Origin: Pseudanabaena sp. lw0831 | GTDB taxonomy: Bacteria > Cyanobacteriota > Cyanobacteriia > Pseudanabaenales > Pseudanabaenaceae | Assembly (NCBI RefSeq): GCF_016584665.1 | Contig: NZ_BBJB01000044.1 | Span: 53,610 to 117,609, forward strand | Length of the DNA stretch: 64,000 bases | Direction: 5' to 3' | Shown here: piece after piece, positions 47,814 through 56,353 of the stretch | Position numbering within the stretch: position 1 is the stretch's first letter | Layout of the letters: each line of letters starts with the position of its first letter | Program-made: the position numbers and the translations under genes | The notes under the pieces: generated by a model | Databases searched by the model: none | What the model was told of the DNA's origin: nothing | What the model saw: the letters and a program-made list of their open reading frames with translations, nothing else

Positions 47814-48287
47814 CTAAGTCCAAAGCAAACCAAGGAATTTTTGCATTGGCTCTAGGTAGTTGAGGAAGTATGCAAATGCAGCACCACCAGCACCACCAAG
47901 CAAGAAGCTGCTAGCAAATTCGCTCCAACCAGCAGGAGTACCCAATTCAGCAGGAGCTTCTAATGCCGAGCTAGACTGCAACTTAGTTACAGTTTGACCA
48001 TATAAGGACAAGCCAACTGTCAACAATACAACAGATGCGATCGTTGCCAATAGACCAGCAAGGCTAGCCAATTCAGTATTTCTCAGAGGTCCCAATAATG
48101 CAAATGGCCCGTAAATGAAGTAGCCATGCGCCATGCCGATCTCTAGACCACGACGGCTAGGAGACAAGCCTTCGCGGTAAGCGGGAAGGTTGCCGATAAA
48201 AGCCTTAACGATCGCAGAATCGCTAATGGGTGTAGACAAATTCCCTAGTTGGGGATCGTTCTTGAAGGGTTTTACAAAATCTGTCAT
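47814..48287 (-). CDS. psaL: Photosystem I subunit XI (PsaL)
   Basis: 157 aa. N-terminal FKNDPQLGNLSTPISDSA and GNLPAYREGLSPSRRGLEIGMAHGYF are PsaL hallmarks, followed by three membrane helices. It forms the centre of the PSI trimer. psaI follows. ATG at 48287 is preceded by a purine-rich stretch. Confidence 0.95.
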   Translation of the reverse strand: MTDFVKPFKNDPQLGNLSTPISDSAIVKAFIGNLPAYREGLSPSRRGLEIGMAHGYFIYGPFALLGPLRNTELASLAGLLATIASVVLLTVGLSLYGQTVTKLQSSSALEAPAELGTPAGWSEFASSFLLGGAGGAAFAYFLNYLEPMQKFLGLLWT

Positions 48288-48396
48288 AAGTCTTTATTAA
48301 GTTAAAGATTGCAGGGAGAATTTTGTCTTCATTTTAGGGAATAAGCGCGGATGTCACTGCATAAAGGGTGCGTATCTTTAGAAAACTTCACAACCT

Positions 48397-48434
48397 CTAC
48401 GAAAAAACAGTGGCTTTGCCACTTTTTTTTGTAG
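48397..48434. terminator. Hairpin terminator of nth
   Basis: Stem ctacgaaaaaacagtggc / gccactttttttt...gtag around ttt, just after the nth stop on the minus strand. Confidence 0.6.
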
Positions 48435-48438
48435 GTAT

Positions 48439-49098
48439 TTAAGTCGCCACAGATGAGGATGGACATAAATCTGCGAGTTCACAGCGATCACAAGCAGGTT
48501 TACGGGCGTTACAAACCGCGCGTCCGTGATAAATAATCCTAATTGACCAGTTTTCCCAGTCCCGTTGGGGCAACATTCCCATCAGATCCCGCTCGACCTT
48601 TACTGGTTCTTCAAATTTAGTTAGTCCTAGTCTTTTGGTCAGTCGCTTTACATGGGTGTCAACGGTCACACCTGCATTAATGCCGTAGGCATGGGCTAAT
48701 ACGACATTAGCGGTTTTTCGGGCTACTCCTGCAAGCTTGAGCAGTTTTTCCATCGTATTTGGCACTTGCCCATCAAAGTCCCGCACGATCATTTCACAGG
48801 CACTTCTAATATTTTTAGCTTTGTTGCGATAAAAGCCTGTGGAGTGGACTAACTCCATGAGTTCATCGAGATCGGCATTAGCTAAGGCGATCGCATCGGG
48901 ATATCGGGCAAATAGTTTGGGTGTGACCATATTCACGCGCTCATCGGTGCATTGAGCCGAGAGGATGACTGCTACCAATAATTGCACAGGTGTTTCGTAA
49001 TCAAGCGAACAGGTTGCGTTGGGATAAAGCCGTTTGAGACGAATGAGGATTTCGTTAGCCCGAACTTTTTTGGATGAACGTTTGGTGATAATTCCCAT
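48439..49098 (-). CDS. nth: Endonuclease III
   Basis: 219 aa. Helix-hairpin-helix with catalytic Lys (LKLAGVARKTANVVLAHAYG), catalytic Asp in TVDTHVKRL, and the 4Fe-4S ligands C-x6-C-x2-C-x5-C in CNARKPACDRCELADLC. It excises oxidised pyrimidines and nicks abasic sites. Start at 49098 gives MGIITKRSSKK; the purine-rich site before it is weak. Confidence 0.95.
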   Translation of the reverse strand: MGIITKRSSKKVRANEILIRLKRLYPNATCSLDYETPVQLLVAVILSAQCTDERVNMVTPKLFARYPDAIALANADLDELMELVHSTGFYRNKAKNIRSACEMIVRDFDGQVPNTMEKLLKLAGVARKTANVVLAHAYGINAGVTVDTHVKRLTKRLGLTKFEEPVKVERDLMGMLPQRDWENWSIRIIYHGRAVCNARKPACDRCELADLCPSSSVAT

Positions 49099-49127
49099 GA
49101 GTAGCGCGATACAGCGATGATTTGCAG

Positions 49128-49241
49128 TTTAGCATTGTTTAAAAAAGCTCCTTCAGGAGCTTTTTTAAACAATGCTAAATAATTCGGGCAGCATTCATTT
49201 AAAATTGAGTGGCGTGGCGAAGCCGCGCCACTCAATTTTAA
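49128..49241. repeat. Two palindromes before the CHAT gene
   Basis: 49128-49179 (24-base arms, loop ttca, tip GGAGC) and 49199-49241 (20-base arms with one mismatch, loop gaa). Confidence 0.75.
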
Positions 49242-49264
49242 GTAGCTAAACCCGTACCTCGTGA

Positions 49265-50872
49265 ATGGATAAGAAAAAAGTACTGCTACTGTCGGCGAAT
49301 CCTGCGAATACCGATCGCTTGCGGGTTGAGGCAGAATTTCGGGAAATTGAGGAATGCTGCCAGAAGTCGAGTTTGCGAGATCGCTTTGCGATTGTAACGA
49401 AGCCAGCAGTACGTATTGATGACTTACAGCCAATTTTGCTGCAAGAAGTGCCGCGTGTGGTGCATTTCTCAGGACATGGGGCGGCGGCGAATGGGTTGGT
49501 GTTAGAAGATGATGCGGGAAATTGGCAACTTGCACCAACAGAGGCTTTGGCGGATTTATTTCGGATTTTGCAAAATGGCATTGACTGCGTGGTGCTGAAT
49601 GCTTGCTTCTCAGAGGTGCAAGCGGAGGCGATCGCCCGTTATGTGCCGTATGTATTGGGTATGAATCAGGCGATCGGCGATGTGGCGGCGATCGAGTTTG
49701 CCAAGGGTTTCTATGGGGCTTTGTTTGAGGGTAAATCTGTTAAAGATGCCTTTGAGTTGGGCAAAAATCTGATTGCACTCAAAAATATTCCTGAAGCGCA
49801 AACGCCTGTGCTGTTGGAACGCAGCTATGAAAGTCAGGTTTTACCGAAGGTAAATATAGCTATCGAGGAACCTGAAGGGGCGGTACGGATTGGTTCAGAG
49901 TTTTATATTCCGCGATCGCCTCAAGAGGAACAATGCTTTAAAGCGATCGCAATGCCCCATGCCTTGCTGCGATTAAAATCCCCTGACCGCATGGGTAAGT
50001 CTTCGCTGTTGGTACGGGTATTAGAAGAAGCGCGACGGCTGGGGAATCGCACAACATGGCTAGATTTGCAAAAGTGCGATCGCAAGTTTTTTGAAAATAT
50101 GGATCGCTTTTTGCAGTGGTTTTGTGCAGTGATTGGTCGCGACATGGGCGTGAAGGCTAAGCCGACTGATGACTGGGATGAGATGTTTGGCGCTAATGGC
50201 AACTGTGAGGAATTTTTTGAGCAATATTTATTAAATGATGACGACGATCGTCCGTTGGTGATTGCGATCGAAAATTTGGATCGCATATTTTTGCATGAAG
50301 CGATCGAGGTGGATTTTTGCGGTTTGTTGCGGGGGTGGCATGAGCAGGGTAAACATGACAAAAGATGGGGTAAGTTGCGGCTAGTGCTTGCCTATTCGAT
50401 GGAATCTTTTACGACTAAGGATATTAATCAATCACCTTTTAATGTGGGCACGCCCATTGATTTGGATGAATTTACCTTTGCTCAAGTGCAGGAACTTGCC
50501 GCAATGTATGGATTCTCCTCTACACAAATCGAACCAATATCAGAATTAATTGGTGGACATCCCTATCTGGTGCGACTAGCTTTTTATAATTTAGCTAGTG
50601 GCGCAAATTCCCTTGAGCAGATCATCCAAAGTGCAGCGACGGAAGTGGGACTTTTTGGTAAACATCTCACCACTCGTTTAGCCAAGGTCGAAAAAGATGC
50701 TCATCTTACGGAAGTTTTGCGATCGCTGGTTAATTCACCGCAACCAATCCGTTTTGATCTTGCCACTACAGCAAAGCTAGATGGAATGGGTTTAATATTA
50801 CGCACAGAGACTGGTGTAAAGATCCGCAATGAGCTATATCGGCGCTATTTCCAAAACCGTTTAGGAGTGTAA
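49265..50872 (+). CDS. CHAT protease fused to an AAA-like ATPase domain
   Basis: 535 aa. Residues 1-200: caspase-like CHAT domain with His71 (VHFSGHG) and Cys114 (VVLNACFSE). Residues 205-520: AAA-like (AAA_35) domain with Walker A SPDRMGKSSL (239-248) and Walker B IAIENLDR (333-340), and the conserved GGHPYLVRL motif. A cyanobacterial caspase-related signalling architecture. A nuclease gene begins three bases after its stop. No transmembrane segment. CHAT proteins in defence act as proteases that are released on infection; here this is inference. Confidence 0.85.
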   Translation: MDKKKVLLLSANPANTDRLRVEAEFREIEECCQKSSLRDRFAIVTKPAVRIDDLQPILLQEVPRVVHFSGHGAAANGLVLEDDAGNWQLAPTEALADLFRILQNGIDCVVLNACFSEVQAEAIARYVPYVLGMNQAIGDVAAIEFAKGFYGALFEGKSVKDAFELGKNLIALKNIPEAQTPVLLERSYESQVLPKVNIAIEEPEGAVRIGSEFYIPRSPQEEQCFKAIAMPHALLRLKSPDRMGKSSLLVRVLEEARRLGNRTTWLDLQKCDRKFFENMDRFLQWFCAVIGRDMGVKAKPTDDWDEMFGANGNCEEFFEQYLLNDDDDRPLVIAIENLDRIFLHEAIEVDFCGLLRGWHEQGKHDKRWGKLRLVLAYSMESFTTKDINQSPFNVGTPIDLDEFTFAQVQELAAMYGFSSTQIEPISELIGGHPYLVRLAFYNLASGANSLEQIIQSAATEVGLFGKHLTTRLAKVEKDAHLTEVLRSLVNSPQPIRFDLATTAKLDGMGLILRTETGVKIRNELYRRYFQNRLGV

Positions 50873-50875
50873 CCA

Positions 50876-51499
50876 ATGCCTAAAACTTTACAAGCATCAG
50901 AAATTGATTTGGCAAAGCTAGAGGAACTTTTTGCGATCGCCCAGTCACGGGATGCAGAATTTTTTGATGAATGGCGCGATGACTTACCTAAACTTACTGA
51001 AAACGAACAGTTAAGCCTTGACGATCTCAAAGAAGATTATCTACACCTGTCGAAACATTCTCTATTGGAACCGCTTGTAAAAATGGTGGTGCTATCGCCG
51101 ATTCTGAAACTAGCAGGTTTCTATCGCGATCCTTTCTATCTCAAAGCCGAGCAGGTGGTGAATATTCTCTCCCAAGATCAAGATATTCTTGTTCAAGGAC
51201 GCATTGATGTTTTGGTATTTAAACCGCCTTTTTGGGTAGTCGTGATTGAGGCAAAGAGAGCTGCTTATTCTGTAGAAGTTGGCATTCCCCAAGCCTTGAC
51301 TTACATGATGGCAAATCCCCACCCTGATCGCCCTGTTTTTGGACTGGTTACGAATGGCAGTGAGTTTATCTTTCTAAAACTTCAGCATCAGGACAGCCTA
51401 AAATATGCCGAATCAGATCTATTCTCAATCAAGCGTGGTAATGACTTATATACAGTTGTCAGTATTTTGAAACATCTTGCTCAATTAGCCATAAATTAA
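50876..51499 (+). CDS. Restriction-type PD-(D/E)XK nuclease (HsdR_N-like)
   Basis: 207 aa. Core motif GRIDVLVFKPPFWVVVIEAKR supplies Asp, Glu and Lys; then PQALTYMMANPHPDRPVFGLVTNGSEF, as in type I restriction R-subunit N-termini. It stands alone, with no helicase domain. Starts 3 bases after the CHAT gene stop, implying coupled translation and a shared purpose. Confidence 0.8.
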   Translation: MPKTLQASEIDLAKLEELFAIAQSRDAEFFDEWRDDLPKLTENEQLSLDDLKEDYLHLSKHSLLEPLVKMVVLSPILKLAGFYRDPFYLKAEQVVNILSQDQDILVQGRIDVLVFKPPFWVVVIEAKRAAYSVEVGIPQALTYMMANPHPDRPVFGLVTNGSEFIFLKLQHQDSLKYAESDLFSIKRGNDLYTVVSILKHLAQLAIN

Positions 51500-51506
51500 A
51501 TTCACA

Positions 51507-51843
51507 ATGGAAAAGCTAACTAAATACCGCAAGATCGTTCAGTCAATTTTGCTTACTTATACTGAAATCTCCTATTCTCATGGGGAATTAATTTGTAAGC
51601 CTCTCTTTGATGAAGTACATGATAGTTATCTATCTAATGACTCTTGGCTGGGATCGAAAAACTCGCGTACATGGTTGCCTGATTCATCTTGATATTATCA
51701 ATGGAAAAATATGGGTACAGCGCGATGAAACTGAGGAAAGTGTAACTCTAGAATTAGTTGCAGCAGGAATCCCCGCTAGTGATATTGTGTTAGCTTTTCA
51801 TCCTGCGGATGTGCGTCCCTATACTGGTTATGAGATCGCCTGA
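51507..51843 (+). pseudogene. xisI: xisI-like gene broken by a 4-base duplication
   Basis: Frame 1 gives MEKLTKYRKIVQSILLTYTE, matching the XisI start, and continues to HDSYL. Frame 2 gives MTLGWDRKTRVHGCLIHLDI and ends with HPADVRPYTGYEIA, the XisI end. The junction reads ttatctatctaatg; removing one tcta joins the frames as SYLMTLGW. XisI controls heterocyst fdxN element excision with XisH, but here no xisH is visible. Confidence 0.7.
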
Positions 51844-51858
51844 GTACAGCCTAAAATT

Positions 51859-52257
51859 ATGAGCCAAATTACCGTTCAAACTCAACTTCCCTTTGAGCAG
51901 CTTATTCAAACTGTAGAACAGCTAGATTCGTCTGAGCTAGAACAATTGATTGCCCAAGCAATCCGAGTTCAGACTAAGCGCAAAACTCTTAGCTTGCCAA
52001 AAGATCAATCTTTGCTATTGCAACAAATTACTCAATGTATTCCCAATCAACTACAAGAGCGCTATGATTTGCTTATTGGTAAGCGTCAAGATAACGCCCT
52101 TACGGATGAAGAATACCAAGAGTTAATCAACCTAGGAGAACATATTGAAGCAATTGATGTTAAAAGGTTAGAAAATTTAACTAAACTTGCGAAACTTCGA
52201 CAAATATCTTTGAATGAGCTAATCCAAGAGTTTCAGTTACAACCACAGGCTTTATGA
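51859..52257 (+). CDS. Companion of HNH module 3
   Basis: 132 aa, helical. Segment PNQLQERYDLLIGKRQDNALTDEEYQELINLGEHIEAI followed by LAKLRQISLNELIQEFQL. Shares the ERxDxL...LtxxExxEL pattern with companions 1 and 2. Its stop overlaps the HNH start (ATGA). First of a three-gene overlapping chain. Confidence 0.65.
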   Translation: MSQITVQTQLPFEQLIQTVEQLDSSELEQLIAQAIRVQTKRKTLSLPKDQSLLLQQITQCIPNQLQERYDLLIGKRQDNALTDEEYQELINLGEHIEAIDVKRLENLTKLAKLRQISLNELIQEFQLQPQAL

Positions 52258-52679
52258 CGGCTAAATCAATCAGCGAAAAGCTTCGTCAAATAGTCACGGA
52301 AAGGGCAAAAGGTTGTTGTGAATATTGTCTTAGCCAAGAGACTTACTCTACACAGAGGCTTTCGGTAGAGCATATTATTCCAATTTGGAAAAATGGTGAA
52401 ACTACAGTTGATAATCTTGCTCTCGCTTGTCAAGGATGCAACAATTACAAACACACTAAAACTCAAGCAATTGACCCCATAACTTCACAAGTAACAGATC
52501 TTTATCATCCTAGACAACAGCAATGGAAGGAGCATTTTACTTGGAATGATGATTACAGTGAAATCATTGGTTTAACGCCCACAGGACGAGTAACTGTAGA
52601 ATTGCTTAAACTCAATCGTCAAGGAGTTGTCAATCTGCGTCGTATTCTCTATACAACAGGAAATCACCCGCCATTATGA
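52254..52679 (+). CDS. HNH endonuclease (module 3)
   Basis: 141 aa. CEYC and CQGC cysteine pairs around VEHIIPIWKNGETTVDNLALACQGCN. C-terminal LYHPRQQQWKEHF and GRVTVELLKLNRQG as in module 2. Its stop overlaps the following gene by four bases (52676-52679, ATGA), so it is translationally linked to the AAA-WD40 protein. Confidence 0.8.
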   Translation: MTAKSISEKLRQIVTERAKGCCEYCLSQETYSTQRLSVEHIIPIWKNGETTVDNLALACQGCNNYKHTKTQAIDPITSQVTDLYHPRQQQWKEHFTWNDDYSEIIGLTPTGRVTVELLKLNRQGVVNLRRILYTTGNHPPL

Positions 52680-55600
52680 CTAGTGCAAGCTCTTTCAATT
52701 ATCAAGTTGGTGGTAGTCTCCCTGCGGATGCGCCTAGTTATGTCGAGCGCCAATGCGATCGCGACTATTACAAACTCCTTAAGGAGCGTAAATATTGCTA
52801 TGTGTTTAACTGTCGGCAGATGGGGAAATCGAGTTTGCGGGTGCGGGTGACGCATAAGTTGCAAGCGGAGGGGATTGTGTGCGCGACCATCGATCCGCAG
52901 AAGATTGGGGTGGAGGTGACTTGTGAGCAGTGGTATGCCAGTGCGATTCGGAGTTTGGTGGGGGATCTGGATTTAAAAAACAAGTTTGATTTGCGGAGTT
53001 GGATTAGGGAAAGGGAGTTGCTGTCGCCTGTGCAGCGCTTTGCGGAATTTATTGAAACAGTCGTGTTGCAGGAGATTGATGCGCCGATTGTGATTTTTGT
53101 GGAAGAAATAGATCGCCTTTTGAGTCTCAAGTTTGGGATGGATGATTTCTTTGGTTTGGTGAGGTCATTTTTTGAAGATCGTCCGACTAAGCCTGAATAT
53201 AATCGTCTCACTTTTTCGTTTTTGGGTGTGGCGACACCGACGGATTTGATTCAGAGTCATAATACTTCGGCGTTTAATATTGGCTATGCGGTGGAGATGG
53301 CGGGGTTTACGCTGAGGGAGGCTTTGCCTTTGATGCAGGGTTTAGCGAGTAGGGTGGCGAATCCACAGGATTATCTGGAAGAGGCGGTGAGGTGGACGGG
53401 TGGACAGCCTTTTCTGATTCAGAGATTGTTGGGAATGATGGAGAAGGAGTTAGCAGGAATCGCAACCCCTGAGAATATTGCGGGCTGGGTTGAGAATTTG
53501 GTACAGGAGCGGATTGTCACGAATTGGGAATCGCAGGATGCGCCGCCACATTTGACGACGATTAGGGATCGCGTGATTAGTGTAGAGGAGAAGTTGCGGG
53601 GGCGGATGTTGGGTTGCTATCAGCAGGTGTTGGCAGATGGAGCATTGGAAGACGATCGCAGTGAGGAGCGATCAAAGTTGCGGTTGACGGGGTTGGTGGT
53701 GCGACGGGATGGGAGGTTGATTTCCTATAATCCGATCTATGGGGCGGTTTTTAATAACTCATGGGTAGAGGGTCAGTTAGCGGATTTGCGTCCAGAGTTT
53801 TATGGTTCGGCGTTTCGGGCTTGGCGGGATGCGGAGGAGGGGCAGAATCAGGGGTTTCTGTTGCGGGGTCAGGCGCTTGAGGAGGCGGAGGTTTGGGCGA
53901 GAGGAAAGAAGCTTAGTGATGTGGATGAGCAGTTTTTACGGGAAAGTCGGGAGTTTGAGAGGTTTGAGACTAGTCAACAGTTGGCGGCGACAGAAGAGGC
54001 GAATGCGATTTTGGTTGCGGCGGAACGGAAGGCAAGCGATCGGGTTAAGGTGGGTTCGGTGGTGTTGGGGGTGATGTTGTTGTTGGCGGCGGTGGTGGGT
54101 GTGTTGGCTACGCGATCGGTAAATGACTCAAATGTGAAGGTTGCGGAAACTCAGAAGGATGCGCTGGCTAAATTGAAAGATGCTGATCAGAAGGTGGATT
54201 CGGCAAATAAAGAGGCTTATCGCATTGGGAAGAATGCAGAGAAAGAGAAGATTGATGCGGCGCAGAAAGTGAGCGAGGCAGTAGCGAAGAAAAAAGAAGC
54301 GGATGGGAAGGTTGAATCGGCGCAAAAAAATCTGCAATCGGCTCAGACTGAGTTAGAAAATGTGTCGCAGCAGTCAGAGGAGAAGGTAGCAGCAGCTCAG
54401 GCGAAAATCGTGGATGCAGAAGCTAAGGTTAAGACTACTTTAGCAGAGCAGGCAAAGGCAACTCAAGCGGTGAAGGTTGCCACCGATAATATTAAAATTT
54501 CAAACATAAGGCTAAAAATTCTCGATGCTAATGGCGACTTTCAGGGAGGACAAGTATTCGATGCTTTGTTGAAGGCGGTCAGCGCAGGTAAGAACGTAAA
54601 GGAATTAGATCCTGCTATCTGGGAAGGAGACCAAACAGATACAAAAAGGCTTGTGATAGCTAATTTGTCTAAGTTTGTCTATGAAGTTAAGGAAAAAAAT
54701 CGTTTTGTTGCCCATACCGCTGCTCCAGTCACTAGCGTCGCCTTTAGTCCCGATAGCAAGACGATTGCCACTGGTAGTGCGGACAGCAACGTGAAATTGT
54801 GGAGTCTAGACGGCAAGGAACTCCAAACCTTTAAAGGGCATACTGATAAAGTCCATAGCGTCGCCTTTAGTCCCGATGGCAAGACGATTGTCACTGGTAG
54901 TTATGACAAAACCGTGAAATTGTGGAGCCTAGACGGTAAGGAACTCCAGACCTTTAAAGGGCATACTGATAAAGTCCATATCGTTGCCTTTAGTCCCGAT
55001 GGCAAGACGATTGTCACTGGTAGTTATGACAAAACCGTGAAATTGTGGAGCCTAGACGGTAAGGAACTCCAGACCGTCAGACAAACTAATAAAGTCTTTC
55101 GCGTCGCCTTTAGTCCCGATGTCAAGACCATTGCCATCGGGACTAGTGATGGTAGGAAGGACACCATCATCACTGAGCAAGTGTGGAATCTGTCTGGTAA
55201 GTTCAATCTGCACTTTATATCGTTTGGGTTAGATACAGCTACTCCAGTCACTAGCATCGCCTTTAGTCCCGATGGCAAGACCATTGCCACTGGTAGTGCA
55301 GATGGCACCTTGACATGGCAGAATCTGTGGGTTCTGGATGATAAAAGGCAAAGCTTTAAAGGGCATACCGATACTGTCACTAGCATCGCCTTTAGTCCCA
55401 ATGGCAAGACCATTGCCACTGGTAGTGCGGACAGCGCCTTGAAATTGTGGAGTCTAGACGGTAAAGCACTCCAAACCTTGAAAGGGCATACCGCTAGAGT
55501 CTGGAGCGCCGCCTTTAGTCCCGATGGCAAGATGATTGTCACTGGCAGTGACGACAAAACCGTCAAATTGTGGATTCTGAACGATAAGGAACTCCAAACC

Positions 55601-55822
55601 TTTAAAGGGAATACCGATACTGCCACTAGCGTCGCCTTTAGTCCCGATGGCAAAATCATCACCACGGGCAGTAGTAATGACAATAACGTCAAATTGTGGA
55701 ATCTAAATCTTGATGACCTGATGGCGAAGGGTTGCGCGTGGCTCCACGACTATCTCGTTAATAACCCCAACGCCAGTGATGAAGACAGACAGATGTGTGG
55801 CATTCCTCCAAGGCAAAAGTAA
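52676..55822 (+). CDS. AAA-like ATPase with membrane helix, coiled coil and WD40 repeats
   Basis: 1048 aa. Residues 1-440: AAA-like domain with Walker A CRQMGKSSL (46-54) and Walker B IVIFVEEIDR (138-147) and WTGGQPFLIQRLL. Residues about 458-480: transmembrane helix (VVLGVMLLLAAVVGVLA). Residues about 484-620: Lys/Ala/Glu-rich coiled coil. Residues about 675-1020: eight WD40 units (VAFSPDGKTIVTGS, VKLWSLDGKE). Layout recalls eukaryotic NLR-type sensors: ATPase switch plus repeat-based sensor, but membrane-bound. Units 2 and 3 are almost identical in DNA. Last gene of an overlapping trio. Confidence 0.85.
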   Translation: MTSASSFNYQVGGSLPADAPSYVERQCDRDYYKLLKERKYCYVFNCRQMGKSSLRVRVTHKLQAEGIVCATIDPQKIGVEVTCEQWYASAIRSLVGDLDLKNKFDLRSWIRERELLSPVQRFAEFIETVVLQEIDAPIVIFVEEIDRLLSLKFGMDDFFGLVRSFFEDRPTKPEYNRLTFSFLGVATPTDLIQSHNTSAFNIGYAVEMAGFTLREALPLMQGLASRVANPQDYLEEAVRWTGGQPFLIQRLLGMMEKELAGIATPENIAGWVENLVQERIVTNWESQDAPPHLTTIRDRVISVEEKLRGRMLGCYQQVLADGALEDDRSEERSKLRLTGLVVRRDGRLISYNPIYGAVFNNSWVEGQLADLRPEFYGSAFRAWRDAEEGQNQGFLLRGQALEEAEVWARGKKLSDVDEQFLRESREFERFETSQQLAATEEANAILVAAERKASDRVKVGSVVLGVMLLLAAVVGVLATRSVNDSNVKVAETQKDALAKLKDADQKVDSANKEAYRIGKNAEKEKIDAAQKVSEAVAKKKEADGKVESAQKNLQSAQTELENVSQQSEEKVAAAQAKIVDAEAKVKTTLAEQAKATQAVKVATDNIKISNIRLKILDANGDFQGGQVFDALLKAVSAGKNVKELDPAIWEGDQTDTKRLVIANLSKFVYEVKEKNRFVAHTAAPVTSVAFSPDSKTIATGSADSNVKLWSLDGKELQTFKGHTDKVHSVAFSPDGKTIVTGSYDKTVKLWSLDGKELQTFKGHTDKVHIVAFSPDGKTIVTGSYDKTVKLWSLDGKELQTVRQTNKVFRVAFSPDVKTIAIGTSDGRKDTIITEQVWNLSGKFNLHFISFGLDTATPVTSIAFSPDGKTIATGSADGTLTWQNLWVLDDKRQSFKGHTDTVTSIAFSPNGKTIATGSADSALKLWSLDGKALQTLKGHTARVWSAAFSPDGKMIVTGSDDKTVKLWILNDKELQTFKGNTDTATSVAFSPDGKIITTGSSNDNNVKLWNLNLDDLMAKGCAWLHDYLVNNPNASDEDRQMCGIPPRQK

Positions 55823-55840
55823 AAAGGTAAAAGGAAAGAT
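55807..55840 (+). repeat. A/G-rich repeat, left copy
   Basis: tccaaggcaaaagtaaaaag followed by gtaaaaggaaa; matches 56955-56990 as a direct repeat around the excisionase-PIN pair. Confidence 0.55.
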
Positions 55841-55909
55841 CTCTCGTTTTTTCGTTTCGATTATTGCGTTTGATATTTTAGATTGGGAGCTATCTACCGT
55901 CAACTAGCC

Positions 55910-56353
55910 ATGATTTCTGCATACATTCCTAACGACGACGATACAAAACTCTCCTTAGTGAGTAGCCGTATTTTGGCTGCCCATATTCATAATAAAGTTC
56001 GCAAGCTGAGATTTTTTGAAGAAGATGGCAGCGAACAAGACGCAGAAATTCCCGCAGCCGCCTATCAAATGCTCGTGGATGCTCTAACCCTAATGTCACA
56101 GGGCAACGGCGTAAGCCTCATACCCATTCAAGCTGAACTAACCACCCAAGAAGCAGCCGACATGCTAAACGTCTCTCGCCCCTTTGTGATTAAACTACTT
56201 GAAACTGGTGAAATCCCTTATCGCAAAGTCGGAACGCACCGCCGCATTCACCTTAAAGACGCGATCGCTTACAAACAACAGATTGATACAGAGAAGTCTA
56301 GTGCCTTAGACGAGTTAGTAAAGCAATCTCAAGAACTAGGACTTTATGACTAG
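55910..56353 (+). CDS. Excisionase-type antitoxin of a PIN pair
   Basis: 147 aa from the ATG at 55910 (MISAYIPNDDDTKLS); a longer frame starts at 55883. Helix-turn-helix of the excisionase type at LTTQEAADMLNVSRPFVIKLLETGEIPYRKVGTHRRI. The PIN gene start lies 8 bases inside its end. Intact although the toxin is not. Confidence 0.75.
   Translation: MISAYIPNDDDTKLSLVSSRILAAHIHNKVRKLRFFEEDGSEQDAEIPAAAYQMLVDALTLMSQGNGVSLIPIQAELTTQEAADMLNVSRPFVIKLLETGEIPYRKVGTHRRIHLKDAIAYKQQIDTEKSSALDELVKQSQELGLYD

Noticed and set aside
49128..49241. Hairpins before the CHAT gene as a riboregulator
   Set aside because: Same form as all other palindromes in the window; nothing specific to the gene.
48972..49538. 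188-codon minus-strand frame
   Set aside because: It runs opposite to the CHAT gene and past the nth start; low-complexity His/Pro-rich protein with no family pattern. A shadow of coding DNA.
54712..55700. Regular 123-base periodicity resembling a repeat array
   Set aside because: These are WD40 units of one reading frame, not a CRISPR or satellite.
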